Shown: piece after piece, positions 1 through 4,623 of the stretch
Numbering within the stretch: position 1 is the stretch's first letter
How the letters are laid out: every line of letters begins with the position of its first letter
Source of the DNA: Sulfolobaceae archaeon
Lineage (GTDB): Archaea > Thermoproteota > Thermoprotei_A > Sulfolobales > Sulfolobaceae
Direction of reading: 5' to 3'
Assembly (NCBI GenBank): GCA_028277025.1
Contig: JAPYVG010000110.1
Coordinates: 1 to 5,218, forward strand
DNA length: 5,218 nucleotides
Translations under genes and position numbers: made by a program
The notes under the pieces: generated by a model
Database searches by the model: none
What the model was told of the DNA's origin: nothing
Seen by the model: the letters and a program-made list of their open reading frames with translations, nothing else

Positions 1-407
1 CCCCACATGCAAGGAGACCAAGCTGATAAAAACTCCTTCCAACCTTTAGTAGAGTAATAATACAAGTGACGAGTGTATACATAATTTGCTAAGTTATATC
101 CAGTCCTCATTATTTCCTCGTGAGTTATGTTTAGCTTATCCAAGAGATAGTTGTGTACTTCCATTCCCTTGTCCCTCGTTGAAAGCATAGAGGATAGGAC
201 TTTAGTAGCCTGGTTAGTAGGTGCAAATGAGGAGGCCCTCATCAGACTCTTTAACATTACCTCTACGTACTTAGAATCCTGAATTAAATAGTAACGGAAG
301 GACTCTAACGGTAGGGTCCCGTCCCTCATTTGCTTGACGAATTCATGTTTAACGTATTTTTCCCATAGCTCTCTTACTTTTTCCCTTAATATCTCAGAAG
401 TTTTCAT
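1..407 (-). CDS. tenA: TenA/thiaminase II family protein (partial, C-terminus off window)
   Basis: The first 135 residues of an all-helical TenA-family protein are present; the frame runs off the window at position 1 with Gly136. TenA enzymes hydrolyse aminopyrimidines or thiamin in the cytoplasm, feeding the HMP moiety back into thiamin synthesis. What is seen: the family's 'FRYYLIQDSKY' block places Asp44 exactly where the Bacillus subtilis enzyme has its substrate-binding Asp44. Tyr111 in 'NYVYTRHL' fits the active-site Tyr, and Cys133 in 'SPCMW' fits the catalytic Cys, so this is the Cys-type and not the Glu-type subfamily. The catalytic Glu near residue 205 lies outside the window. The ATG at 407-405 is chosen because a TATA box sits 27 bp upstream, giving a leaderless mRNA. 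No neighbouring thiamin gene is visible. The family call is firm; whether the true substrate is thiamin, its breakdown products or something else cannot be told. Confidence 0.9.
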   Translation of the reverse strand, partial: MKTSEILREKVRELWEKYVKHEFVKQMRDGTLPLESFRYYLIQDSKYVEVMLKSLMRASSFAPTNQATKVLSSMLSTRDKGMEVHNYLLDKLNITHEEIMRTGYNLANYVYTRHLYYYSTKGWKEFLSAWSPCMW

Positions 408-430
408 AATAAGCCTTTACGTTTAAGAGG

Positions 431-438
431 TATTTATA
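431..438 (-). promoter_or_regulatory. TATA box of tenA
   Basis: On the minus strand this reads TATAAATA, an archaeal TATA box. Its centre is 27 bp from the A of the tenA ATG, so transcription should begin at or within a base or two of the start codon. No Shine-Dalgarno sequence is present in the gap, which agrees with a leaderless transcript. Confidence 0.6.
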
Positions 439-499
439 GTTAATTAAGGTTGTAATTTACAGAGTCTAATTTCCTTAAAAATTATATAATAATTTAGGC

Positions 500-640
500 T
501 TATACTGTAAATAAATAATTTCTCAAGTTAGTTTCTATTCTCTTCCTAATATAAGCCTTATCTTTCCTCCCGTAGAGCGGTCTCACTTTGTTATAAACGT
601 CAATTACATCTTTCTAAAAGTCCTTGTACTCAAGAGCAGA
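500..640 (-). pseudogene. remnant of an unknown gene, interrupted by TAG
   Basis: In one minus-strand frame 37 stop-free codons (613-503) end in TAA at 502-500. They follow an in-frame TAG (616-614) that is itself preceded by eight more open codons (640-617). The stretch reads like real protein rather than AT-rich noise: 'DVIDVYNKVRPLYGRK' followed by a charged helix-like 'AYIRKRIETNLRNYLF'. There is no start codon in this frame. A good TATA box lies upstream (697-690), with short ATG-led frames at 660 and 652 that stop after three codons. I read this as a decayed small gene in the same direction as tenA. I do not recognise the family, and chance cannot be excluded. Confidence 0.35.
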
Positions 641-647
641 TCAATAA

Positions 648-663
648 ATCATGTATGCATGAT
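648..663. repeat. imperfect 16-bp palindrome near a predicted transcription start
   Basis: Arms ATCATG and CATGAT flank a 4-base centre. The site lies a few bases downstream of the transcription start expected from the TATA box at 697-690. It also carries the two minus-strand ATG codons of the decayed gene at 500-640. It may be an old operator or a chance palindrome. Confidence 0.2.
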
Positions 664-689
664 ATTGTATTCAGAGTTAAGCTATGAGA

Positions 690-697
690 TATTTATA
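690..697 (-). promoter_or_regulatory. TATA box upstream of the decayed minus-strand gene
   Basis: The minus strand reads TATAAATA, preceded by TTTTAAGG, a plausible BRE-like context. A transcription start would fall near position 667, just before two ATG codons (660 and 652) that each open only three codons. The promoter looks better preserved than the gene it would serve. Confidence 0.35.
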
Positions 698-878
698 CCT
701 TAAAATAGAATTTATTATGAATATACTTTTTTATCAAGTAATATAAATTAAGTGGGTTAGGACTATTTATCTAGAAATCCCATATTTTTAATGTATTTAT
801 GCTTTTAGTATTTATAAGCTTTTTCTAATACTTTCCACTAGTGATCATAATATCGAATTGTAAAGGTTAGAGTATTGT

Positions 879-1058
879 TTATAAATAATTTATATAAGCT
901 GTATTGAAGTAATTGTAAAATATCTTTTTGTCATCGAGACGAGGGATATAGTTATATAATATTTTCTGGAAGAAATTAACGAGCTTAACCTTATGACGTA
1001 TTACACAGTCTGAAGCAATACTTAATATATTATAAAATGTAAAAATTGAAGTAAACAT
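879..1058 (-). CDS. possible 59-residue small ORF, doubtful
   Basis: An ATG-led frame of 59 codons ends in TAA at 881-879. It is open for 73 codons if read from the preceding stop, which is long for DNA this AT-rich. The product would be rich in Tyr, Phe, Asn, Lys and Ile, with a more ordinary stretch 'ASDCVIRHKVKLVNFFQK' at about residues 15-32 and a 'PRLDDKK' turn. No domain, signal peptide or clear membrane helix is seen. There is no Shine-Dalgarno site; a weak TTTAA-type box near 1094-1101 would leave a leader of about 13 bases. Either a real small gene, a remnant, or a chance frame. Function unknown. Confidence 0.22.
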   Translation of the reverse strand: MFTSIFTFYNILSIASDCVIRHKVKLVNFFQKILYNYIPRLDDKKIFYNYFNTAYINYL

Positions 1059-1198
1059 AAAATTTGTAGAGTGGAAGCTTGTAATTTCATACCTTAAATA
1101 CTAATTAACTAGTTAGACCGGGATTACTTATTGGAAAAATTAATGAGATTTTATTTCAATTCCTACCTTTTTAATAGGGAACTTACCAGAGATGCCGG

Positions 1199-1217
1199 GG
1201 TTTTTCCTTTCCTTTTT
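1199..1217 (+). terminator. pyrimidine/T-tract, possible terminator
   Basis: A run of T5, CC, T3, CC, T5 directly follows CCGGGG. Archaeal termination commonly uses T-rich tracts on the coding strand without a stem-loop. No gene on the plus strand clearly needs it, so it is a weak call. On the minus strand it becomes a purine tract just after the stop of the fragment ending at 1216. Confidence 0.2.
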
Positions 1218-1465
1218 AACCTTCCAATATTATATTTTGTACTACTACTTCTCTTATCTGATTAAGGTTATATCGTAATGCCAATGAAACTTCTGTTAAG
1301 TTCAACATACCTGGTGAGGGTCGTTGTTAACATCATTAATACTATACTAACAATTCCTTGCCATCTCGATATCTTCTACAACTTTCACGAGTTCCTTAAC
1401 CTAAAGATGATGGTAGACATTTAGATGATAATCCCTACACTTCCTAAAAATAAAAAAAACTTAAA
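1216..1465 (-). pseudogene. frame-broken remnant of an unknown gene
   Basis: Two minus-strand pieces look like protein and adjoin in different frames. The upstream piece, roughly 1465-1310, contains 'VKELVKVVEDIEMARN' and then 'YSINDVNNDPHQV', with two in-frame stops. The downstream piece is 30 codons from an ATG at 1308, with TAA at 1218-1216: 'MLNLTEVSLALRYNLNQ' followed by 'IREVVVQN'. Joining them needs one frame change near 1308. The composition is helical and charged, like a small DNA-binding or antitoxin-type protein, but no family is recognised. Taken as a fossil; the short 30-residue frame could conceivably still be a microprotein. Confidence 0.28.
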
Positions 1466-1480
1466 ACCTATCTTATCTCA

Positions 1481-1624
1481 GTCTCTATTTGTATTAATTT
1501 CTTTTACTAAAATCCCCAAACTACATGACTCCCGATATAATACTCCGTCATGGGTGATTTTCACGTGCTGGCCTACTCTCCATAATATGTGGTTGAGCTT
1601 TAATCGTTTATGAATGTATATATT
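1481..1624 (-). pseudogene. stop-bounded protein-like fragment, unknown
   Basis: Forty-eight stop-free codons without an ATG run from 1624 to 1481 and end at TGA 1480-1478; the same frame then stays open about 16 more codons. The reading has ordinary protein character and Sulfolobus-like codons: 'LNHILWRVGQHVKITHDG' followed by 'VLYRESCSLGILVKE'. A 62-codon ATG-led frame exists on the opposite strand (1425-1613), but its Ser/Thr/Pro/His/Trp-rich product looks like an antisense shadow. The fragment may be the 5' part of the same dead gene as the remnant at 1216-1465. Family unknown. Confidence 0.28.
1617..1624 (+). promoter_or_regulatory. TATA box of the gene starting at 1651
   Basis: TATATATT is centred 30 bp upstream of the ATG at 1651, the spacing expected for a leaderless or near-leaderless archaeal transcript. 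No Shine-Dalgarno motif precedes that ATG. Confidence 0.5.
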
Positions 1625-1638
1625 CTATGAATTCATAG
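1625..1638. promoter_or_regulatory. 14-bp perfect palindrome between TATA box and start (candidate operator)
   Basis: CTATGAATTCATAG is a perfect 14-bp inverted repeat with no spacer. It begins at the base after the TATA box and ends about 12 bp before the start codon. A dimeric repressor bound here would block initiation. Whether the site is autoregulated by the downstream protein is inference only. Confidence 0.4.
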
Positions 1639-1650
1639 TATATTTTAGTA

Positions 1651-1944
1651 ATGAAAATCCAAGTTAAAGGAGATTACATTTATGTGACAATGTGGGACAA
1701 ATTAAGTAAAAGACCAAAGAGGTATTACCTAGGAAGAAAAGAGGGGTTAAAGAAGTGGGAAGAGCTGTTTACGATAGCGAGAGAATATAAGGTTAGCGAC
1801 GATGAGGTTAGGGATTACTTAAACTATTACTTAGATAAGGAAACGAATATGACCAAGGTCGAGTACGTCTTACTTTCATTAAGCTTGGGTGTTGAATTTT
1901 GGAGGTCGAATGGAAATACGAAAACGCTTTCAGAAAAGCGGTGA
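1651..1944 (+). CDS. small protein of unknown function, probably frameshifted
   Basis: The frame as it stands gives 97 residues from an ATG served by a TATA box 30 bp upstream. The N-terminus looks like a beta-hairpin ('GDYIYVTMWDKLSKRPKRYY', then 'LG'), followed by two charged helices ('EGLKKWEELFTIAREYKVS' and 'DDEVRDYLNYYLDKE'). That arrangement is reminiscent of small archaeal DNA-binding or recombinase-associated proteins, but I do not recognise the family. After residue 83 the sequence loses protein character ('RSNGNTKTLSEKR'). The -1 frame picks up smoothly as 'LEVEWKYENAFRKAVRLIER' and ends at TAG 1977-1979. One lost T in the TTTT run at 1897-1900 explains this; the repaired product would be about 109 residues. 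It directly abuts an IS200/IS605 remnant. Existence of the gene is fairly sure; function is unknown. Confidence 0.6.
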   Translation: MKIQVKGDYIYVTMWDKLSKRPKRYYLGRKEGLKKWEELFTIAREYKVSDDEVRDYLNYYLDKETNMTKVEYVLLSLSLGVEFWRSNGNTKTLSEKR

Positions 1945-1979
1945 GACTAATAGAGAGGTTCTCCCGGATTGATACGTAG

Positions 1980-2147
1980 GATACTAATCCCTCAGGTACT
2001 TTAAAATGTAAAGGGGTTTGGTTCTCTGCGCATCCTGACTGCTCACCAAATGTAGTCCGAACCGATGGCGAGAATGATGAGCCACTTTGGAAGGGAACCA
2101 CCCTTCTATGGCGGGAAGAAAGTCAGGTTATGCCAATTGACTATTAG
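1980..2147 (+). mobile_element. right-end remnant of an IS200/IS605-family element (tnpB tail and omega-RNA region)
   Basis: The stretch is visibly richer in G+C than its surroundings. Near 2093-2127 it reads GGAACCACCC-TTCTATGGCGG followed by GAAGAAAGTCAGG. This matches, with decay, the motif I know from the 3' end of many tnpB elements (GGAACC..CCCTT..AGGG.GGGGAGGAAGTCAG), where the last tnpB codons overlap the right-end hairpin and the guide-RNA scaffold. In the same strand one frame is open for 55 codons ('GTLKCKGVWFSAHPDCSP', then 'NVVRTDGENDEPLWKGTT'). That resembles the low-complexity tail after the TnpB zinc finger; it ends at TAG 2145-2147. No RuvC motifs, zinc-finger CxxC pairs or left end are present, so the element is dead. 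The left boundary is uncertain; the right boundary is probably just after 2127. Confidence 0.55.
2088..2108 (+). ncRNA. 8-bp hairpin within the IS right end
   Basis: TGGAAGGG pairs with CCCTTCTA around a 5-base AACCA loop (one G-U pair, otherwise Watson-Crick). A competing, mismatched stem joins CCACCC (2098-2103) to GGCGGG (2110-2115), as the intact right-end hairpin would. In the parent element this would be part of the right-end DNA hairpin and the omega-RNA scaffold. Whether any RNA is still made is unknown. Confidence 0.35.
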
Positions 2148-2225
2148 TCATTATGAAGGCCAAACTCTTACACACCTTATTATTGGGACAAGTGACATTA
2201 AATTGAATAACCACCTTTGTAGAAA

Positions 2226-2654
2226 CTATCTATTTCTTTTCTCCTCATATAATTTCTTAGCATAGTCCAATACTTCTTCAGCCATCTTTAACGCTTGTTG
2301 TGAATCATATTCAGAATACAGTAACTCCGGTGGAGTGTTAGATTCCTCATCACCGTACATGGAAAGCTCTCTTTCTTTCCTTAAAGACCTAGAATACGAA
2401 ACGAAAAGATCTATTTTCTCTTTAAACCACTGGGGAAATTTGTCAGCATTGTTTTTCAATATAGGACCTACATCGTGAAATTTAGGAGGTTCTATGTTAA
2501 CAAGCCTAAGGCAGGCTTTAAGTGATAACTCTACAGCCTCTTGACACAATCTCACTACAATATTATACTTCTTCCTTTCATTCTCTACCCTAGCCAAGTT
2601 TATTCTTTCTTCAGCTTGTGAAATATAAGAATATGCGAATTGGTCAAAGTTCAA
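2226..2654 (-). CDS. HEPN domain protein (toxin-type partner of MNT)
   Basis: This is a 142-residue all-helical HEPN protein. HEPN proteins paired with minimal nucleotidyltransferases usually act as RNases, or their relics, in toxin-antitoxin or defence modules. Seen: helix 1 'FAYSYISQAEERINLAR', helix 2 'VRLCQEAVELSLKACLRLV' with the conserved QEAVELSLKA core (38-47), 'PPKFHDVGPIL' (56-66), and 'SRSLRKERELSMYGDEE' (88-104). The usual Rx4-6H catalytic motif is not found; the equivalent segment is R95-x4-Y100. I chose TTG at 2654-2652 because GGTGA lies five bases upstream and homologues as I remember them begin 'MNF'. GTG at 2663 is an alternative, and the frame is open to GTG 2726. It overlaps the upstream MNT gene by 11 bases, implying one mRNA and coupled translation. 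TAG stop at 2228-2226. The family is sure; toxicity is inferred. Confidence 0.88.
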   Translation of the reverse strand: MNFDQFAYSYISQAEERINLARVENERKKYNIVVRLCQEAVELSLKACLRLVNIEPPKFHDVGPILKNNADKFPQWFKEKIDLFVSYSRSLRKERELSMYGDEESNTPPELLYSEYDSQQALKMAEEVLDYAKKLYEEKRNR

Positions 2655-3135
2655 CCGTTTCACCAAATCTTGAGTCCTTCTTAAGCACCCAATACCACTT
2701 CTTACCCATCCTAACCCTTTCAGCACCTAATTCCTTTAGCCTATCCCTTAACTTCTGCAATATTCTTGTGAAGAAGTAATTTCTGTCGTAGAGTATTACG
2801 GCATCATAAACCATATCTAAATAGAGTGGAGAGAATTTTTCAGCCTCTTCCGGTGTTTTTAGCACGGGTGAAAGCGATATGTAATACCCCATCTTCCAGT
2901 ACTCGTCTAAGTTCAGCTTATCCTCTACTTTGGTCTCAAATAGTCTTATCCTCTTAAGCATGCTGTCTTTAGGAAGGTTTTCCATAATTATTAGCAAGTC
3001 AACATCACTATCGTTTCTATTATCACCCCTAGCAACACTTCCGTAAACTACAACTGAAATTAAGTCGTCTTTAAACTCCTCCTTCATTATTTTAAGCATG
3101 TTATTGAGTAAAGTAGCGTAAGGTTCCTTTATCAC
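2644..3135 (-). CDS. minimal nucleotidyltransferase (MNT), antitoxin-type partner of HEPN
   Basis: A 163-residue protein of the polymerase-beta-like nucleotidyltransferase superfamily. The signature GS-x10-D-x-D is complete: Gly32-Ser33 in 'VVVYGSVARGD' and Asp44/Asp46 in 'DSDVDLLII', the metal ligands. MntA-type enzymes transfer AMP from ATP to a tyrosine of their HEPN partner and so silence it; that role is inferred here from the gene pairing. The rest is helical, with 'SPLYLDMVYDAVILYDR' (about 101-117) and a basic C-terminus. The start is GTG 3135-3133, supported by a TATA-like box 28 bp upstream (leaderless). An internal ATG at residue 13 would remove the first helix. Its 3' end overlaps the HEPN start, forming a two-gene operon with the nucleotidyltransferase first. 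Confidence 0.9.
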   Translation of the reverse strand: MIKEPYATLLNNMLKIMKEEFKDDLISVVVYGSVARGDNRNDSDVDLLIIMENLPKDSMLKRIRLFETKVEDKLNLDEYWKMGYYISLSPVLKTPEEAEKFSPLYLDMVYDAVILYDRNYFFTRILQKLRDRLKELGAERVRMGKKWYWVLKKDSRFGETVEL

Positions 3136-3218
3136 GTAATATTATAGTCCTATAAGGTGTAATAAACGTTACGAATGGGTTTGACTGTGAGTGAAGACGT
3201 GATGTGTCATTACGTGAT
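3131..3218. repeat. 10-bp inverted repeat around the MNT start and upstream region
   Basis: ATCACGTAAT at 3131-3140, spanning the MNT GTG start, is the exact reverse complement of ATTACGTGAT at 3209-3218. A third partial copy, ACGTGAT, lies at 3197-3203. Three copies of a heptamer in 90 bp at an operon's control region suggest a protein-binding site, perhaps for autoregulation by the MNT-HEPN complex. The arms lie 68 bp apart, so a stable hairpin is unlikely. Confidence 0.3.
3160..3167 (-). promoter_or_regulatory. TATA-like box of the MNT-HEPN operon
   Basis: The minus strand reads GTTTATTA, centred 28 bp from the GTG start at 3135, the right spacing for a leaderless transcript. It is not a strong consensus match. 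A nearer TTATAGG at 3155-3149 is too close to the start to serve it. Confidence 0.35.
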
Positions 3219-3297
3219 TATTTTCCCGTTCACAAACTCCAGTTATTCCCGTGTATGGCTCATTATCTTTAGCAATATGACTCAAAAGCTAGAGTAG

Positions 3298-3327
3298 AAC
3301 TCGTCCTAATTTAACTCGTCCTAATTT
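3298..3327. repeat. two perfect tandem 15-bp repeats
   Basis: AACTCGTCCTAATTT occurs twice head to tail (3298-3312 and 3313-3327) without a mismatch. It lies 15 to 45 bases beyond the stop codon of the minus-strand permease. It is probably a recent slippage duplication in the 3' untranslated region. Only two units exist, so it is not a CRISPR array. Confidence 0.6.
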
Positions 3328-3342
3328 AGGAGGTGAACCTTA

Positions 3343-4173
3343 TTACCTGCTTATGAAGTCCTCTACTGTAACGCTACCTCGGAATTTCATGAACAACACA
3401 GCTAAGATTAGCACGATAGACGAGTTAAAGCCTATGATAAGTAATGTCGTAATTTGTGAGTAGGATACGAACATAGCGTTTATTATTTCAAAAAGTACTA
3501 ACTCTGCGACACTTACTAGAGAAGCTATAGCTAACGACGGTGGTACGCTTCTTCCGAAAGACGTGGAGGGTTTTGACAATGACGGAAATTTCAAACTGAG
3601 TATTATTATTAACAGTAATGTCAGCAAGATTATCACAAGTCCGCCTATGTAGAACAGTATTAAGAACTGAATTGAACTGAGAAGAACGGGGATAAATAGG
3701 AGGATTAAGACCGTCGTTACTCCGTAATAAATCGTGTAATAGATCAAGGTGAATATTAGTGAAGCTTTCGTAATCATTGAAAATACCCTTTTCGGTCCTC
3801 CCAGGTAACTCAGAAATATTTCGATTTCACTGTTAATCCTAAGATTATAAAGAAAATAGTAAGGAATAGAAGAGGATAAAATTAAAGTAAATAACGAAGG
3901 GAGGAATATGATAATTGGTATTAACGCGAGTACTACGACAGCCTTAGACGGGGGTAAAGAGATTCCGTAAGTTTCGTATAATATCCTCGAGTATAGTGCC
4001 GGGTTACTAGGCATGTTGAGGTCGTTAGAAGGGAGGAGGAAGAGCGAAAAAACGAAAACTAAAACTACAACTCCTAAAACTAAAGTTATCACGTTGTAAA
4101 AATTTCTTTCATAATTTTCCAAGTAAGCTCTTTTAATGAACACCTTAAGAACGGGGTCAATTGATAACTTCAT
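3343..4173 (-). CDS. six-helix membrane protein, probable ABC exporter permease
   Basis: With the ATG at 4173-4171 this is a 276-residue integral membrane protein. GTG 4179 and TTG 4176 are in-frame alternatives two and one codons upstream, so numbering may shift by two. Numbered from 4179, hydrophobic segments lie at about 30-49, 80-103, 138-163, 167-196, 216-237 and 244-263. The amphipathic stretch between helices 2 and 3 ('NSEIEIFLSYLGGPKRVFSM', about 116-135) resembles the cytosolic coupling helix by which ABC-2 type permeases contact their ATPase. No signal peptide beyond the first helix and no enzyme motif are seen. The divergent ABC ATPase at 4624 is the obvious partner; substrate unknown. 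TAA stop at 3345-3343. The upstream TATA signal is weak (AAATATGA near 4200-4207). Membrane protein is sure; ABC permease is an inference from topology and neighbourhood. Confidence 0.75.
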   Translation of the reverse strand: MKLSIDPVLKVFIKRAYLENYERNFYNVITLVLGVVVLVFVFSLFLLPSNDLNMPSNPALYSRILYETYGISLPPSKAVVVLALIPIIIFLPSLFTLILSSSIPYYFLYNLRINSEIEIFLSYLGGPKRVFSMITKASLIFTLIYYTIYYGVTTVLILLFIPVLLSSIQFLILFYIGGLVIILLTLLLIIILSLKFPSLSKPSTSFGRSVPPSLAIASLVSVAELVLFEIINAMFVSYSQITTLLIIGFNSSIVLILAVLFMKFRGSVTVEDFISR

Positions 4174-4212
4174 CAACACTTCATTTAATAGTAAGTTATC
4201 TCATATTTGTAT

Positions 4213-4555
4213 TTAGTTCTTGTAGTTTCTAGCCTGGACCTCATTATTAGTAAATAACACGCCTGCGCAAGCTACTTTATTTCGTTTATAGTCTACTTTT
4301 AGCTAGTATTTGAGGTCTTTCGGAATGGCTGAACTAGATGAGGGCACGTCGTGTGTTTCACTAGTTATCTCACTTAGACTCTCTCTGTACTACCGACACT
4401 CCCGAGCAATTTCTTCTCATTGCATTTATCATACGCCCATAACAGACCGTAACTTTACCGTCGTAATTTAAAAGTCCTCTTATTTCACCCTCGTTCGTAA
4501 ATTTTCTTCATCTTTTCCATCTTCACGACTCGGTCGCTGACGGTTAGTCGTTCAT
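4213..4555 (-). pseudogene. frame-disrupted unknown gene upstream of the permease
   Basis: Three successive minus-strand frames, each protein-like, cover almost the whole 440-bp gap between permease and ATPase. The first, after ATG 4555-4553, reads 'RLTVSDRVVKMEKMKKIYER' and stops near 4490. A shift then gives 'EGEIRGLLNYDGKVTVCYG' and 'RMINAMRRNCSGVSVVQRES', ending at TGA 4372-4370. A further shift gives 'SLSEITSETHDVPSSSSAIP', an in-frame TAG at 4305-4303, then 'KRNKVACAGVLFTNNEVQ', ending at TAA 4215-4213. A CTTTAAAG box (4580-4587) lies 29 bp before the ATG. I read one dead gene of about 115 codons that once preceded the permease in the same direction. No family is recognised. A 48-codon plus-strand ORF (4325-4471) overlaps it and is judged a shadow. 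Confidence 0.38.
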
Positions 4556-4592
4556 TTCAACTTACAAGTCCGTAATCGTCTTTAAAGGAACG

Positions 4593-4600
4593 TTTAAATA
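4593..4600 (+). promoter_or_regulatory. TATA box of the ABC ATPase gene
   Basis: TTTAAATA is centred 27-28 bp before the GTG at 4624, giving a leaderless mRNA. A small inverted repeat, AATAAC (4597-4602) and GTTATT (4612-4617), overlaps the box and the start region and could bind a regulator. TTTAAA is self-complementary, so nearby boxes may serve both strands. Confidence 0.6.
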
Positions 4601-4623
4601 ACTAAAATAAAGTTATTGAGCAT

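Larger units (their letters stand above)
408..1650. other. 1.24-kb AT-rich region without a convincing intact gene
   Basis: Apart from the promoters, palindromes and decayed reading frames listed separately, this interval shows no tRNA, rRNA, CRISPR array or clear transposase motif, and I see no origin-type repeats. Weak coding-like pieces lie mostly on the minus strand, the direction of tenA, and are split by stops or frame changes. An A8 run (1452-1459, T8 on the minus strand) could terminate minus-strand transcription. The simplest reading is an old insertion or defunct gene cluster now drifting. Confidence 0.5.

Noticed and set aside
700..900. Origin-type repeats (for example TTTCCACTAG near 832)
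   Set aside because: A single loose match, with no repeated origin-recognition boxes and no cdc6/orc gene in the window.
1425..1613. Plus-strand 62-codon ORF
   Set aside because: Product is rich in Ser, Thr, Pro, His and Trp with no domain; it has no promoter or ribosome site, and the opposite strand reads more like protein.
2074..2080. ATGATGA as a C box of a C/D guide RNA
   Set aside because: No D' or D box (CTGA) at suitable distance; the motif lies inside the IS remnant.
1808..2101. Minus-strand 97-codon ORF
   Set aside because: It is antisense to both the gene at 1651 and the IS remnant; a Ser/Phe/Pro-rich shadow.
2111..2127. GCGGGAAGAAAGTCAGG as an RNase P RNA conserved region
   Set aside because: Only loose similarity to GAGGAAAGTC, no other RNase P elements nearby, and the tnpB right-end motif explains it better.
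2065..2265. Plus-strand 66-codon ORF
   Set aside because: It covers the IS right-end motif and the antisense of the HEPN 3' end; no independent coding signs.
3175..3297. Plus-strand 40-codon ORF starting ATGGGTTTGACT, with TATAAG at 3151-3156
   Set aside because: TATA spacing is short (about 21 bp), the product has no recognisable feature, and it runs through the ACGTGAT repeats that look regulatory.
3329..3336. GGAGGTGA, a perfect Shine-Dalgarno sequence on the plus strand
   Set aside because: The next plus-strand ATG (3352) is too far away and opens only 36 codons antisense to the permease.
4325..4471. Plus-strand 48-codon ORF between permease and ATPase
   Set aside because: Ser/His/Tyr/Arg-rich composition typical of an antisense shadow; no TATA box or ribosome site; the minus-strand frames are more protein-like. 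Not fully excluded.
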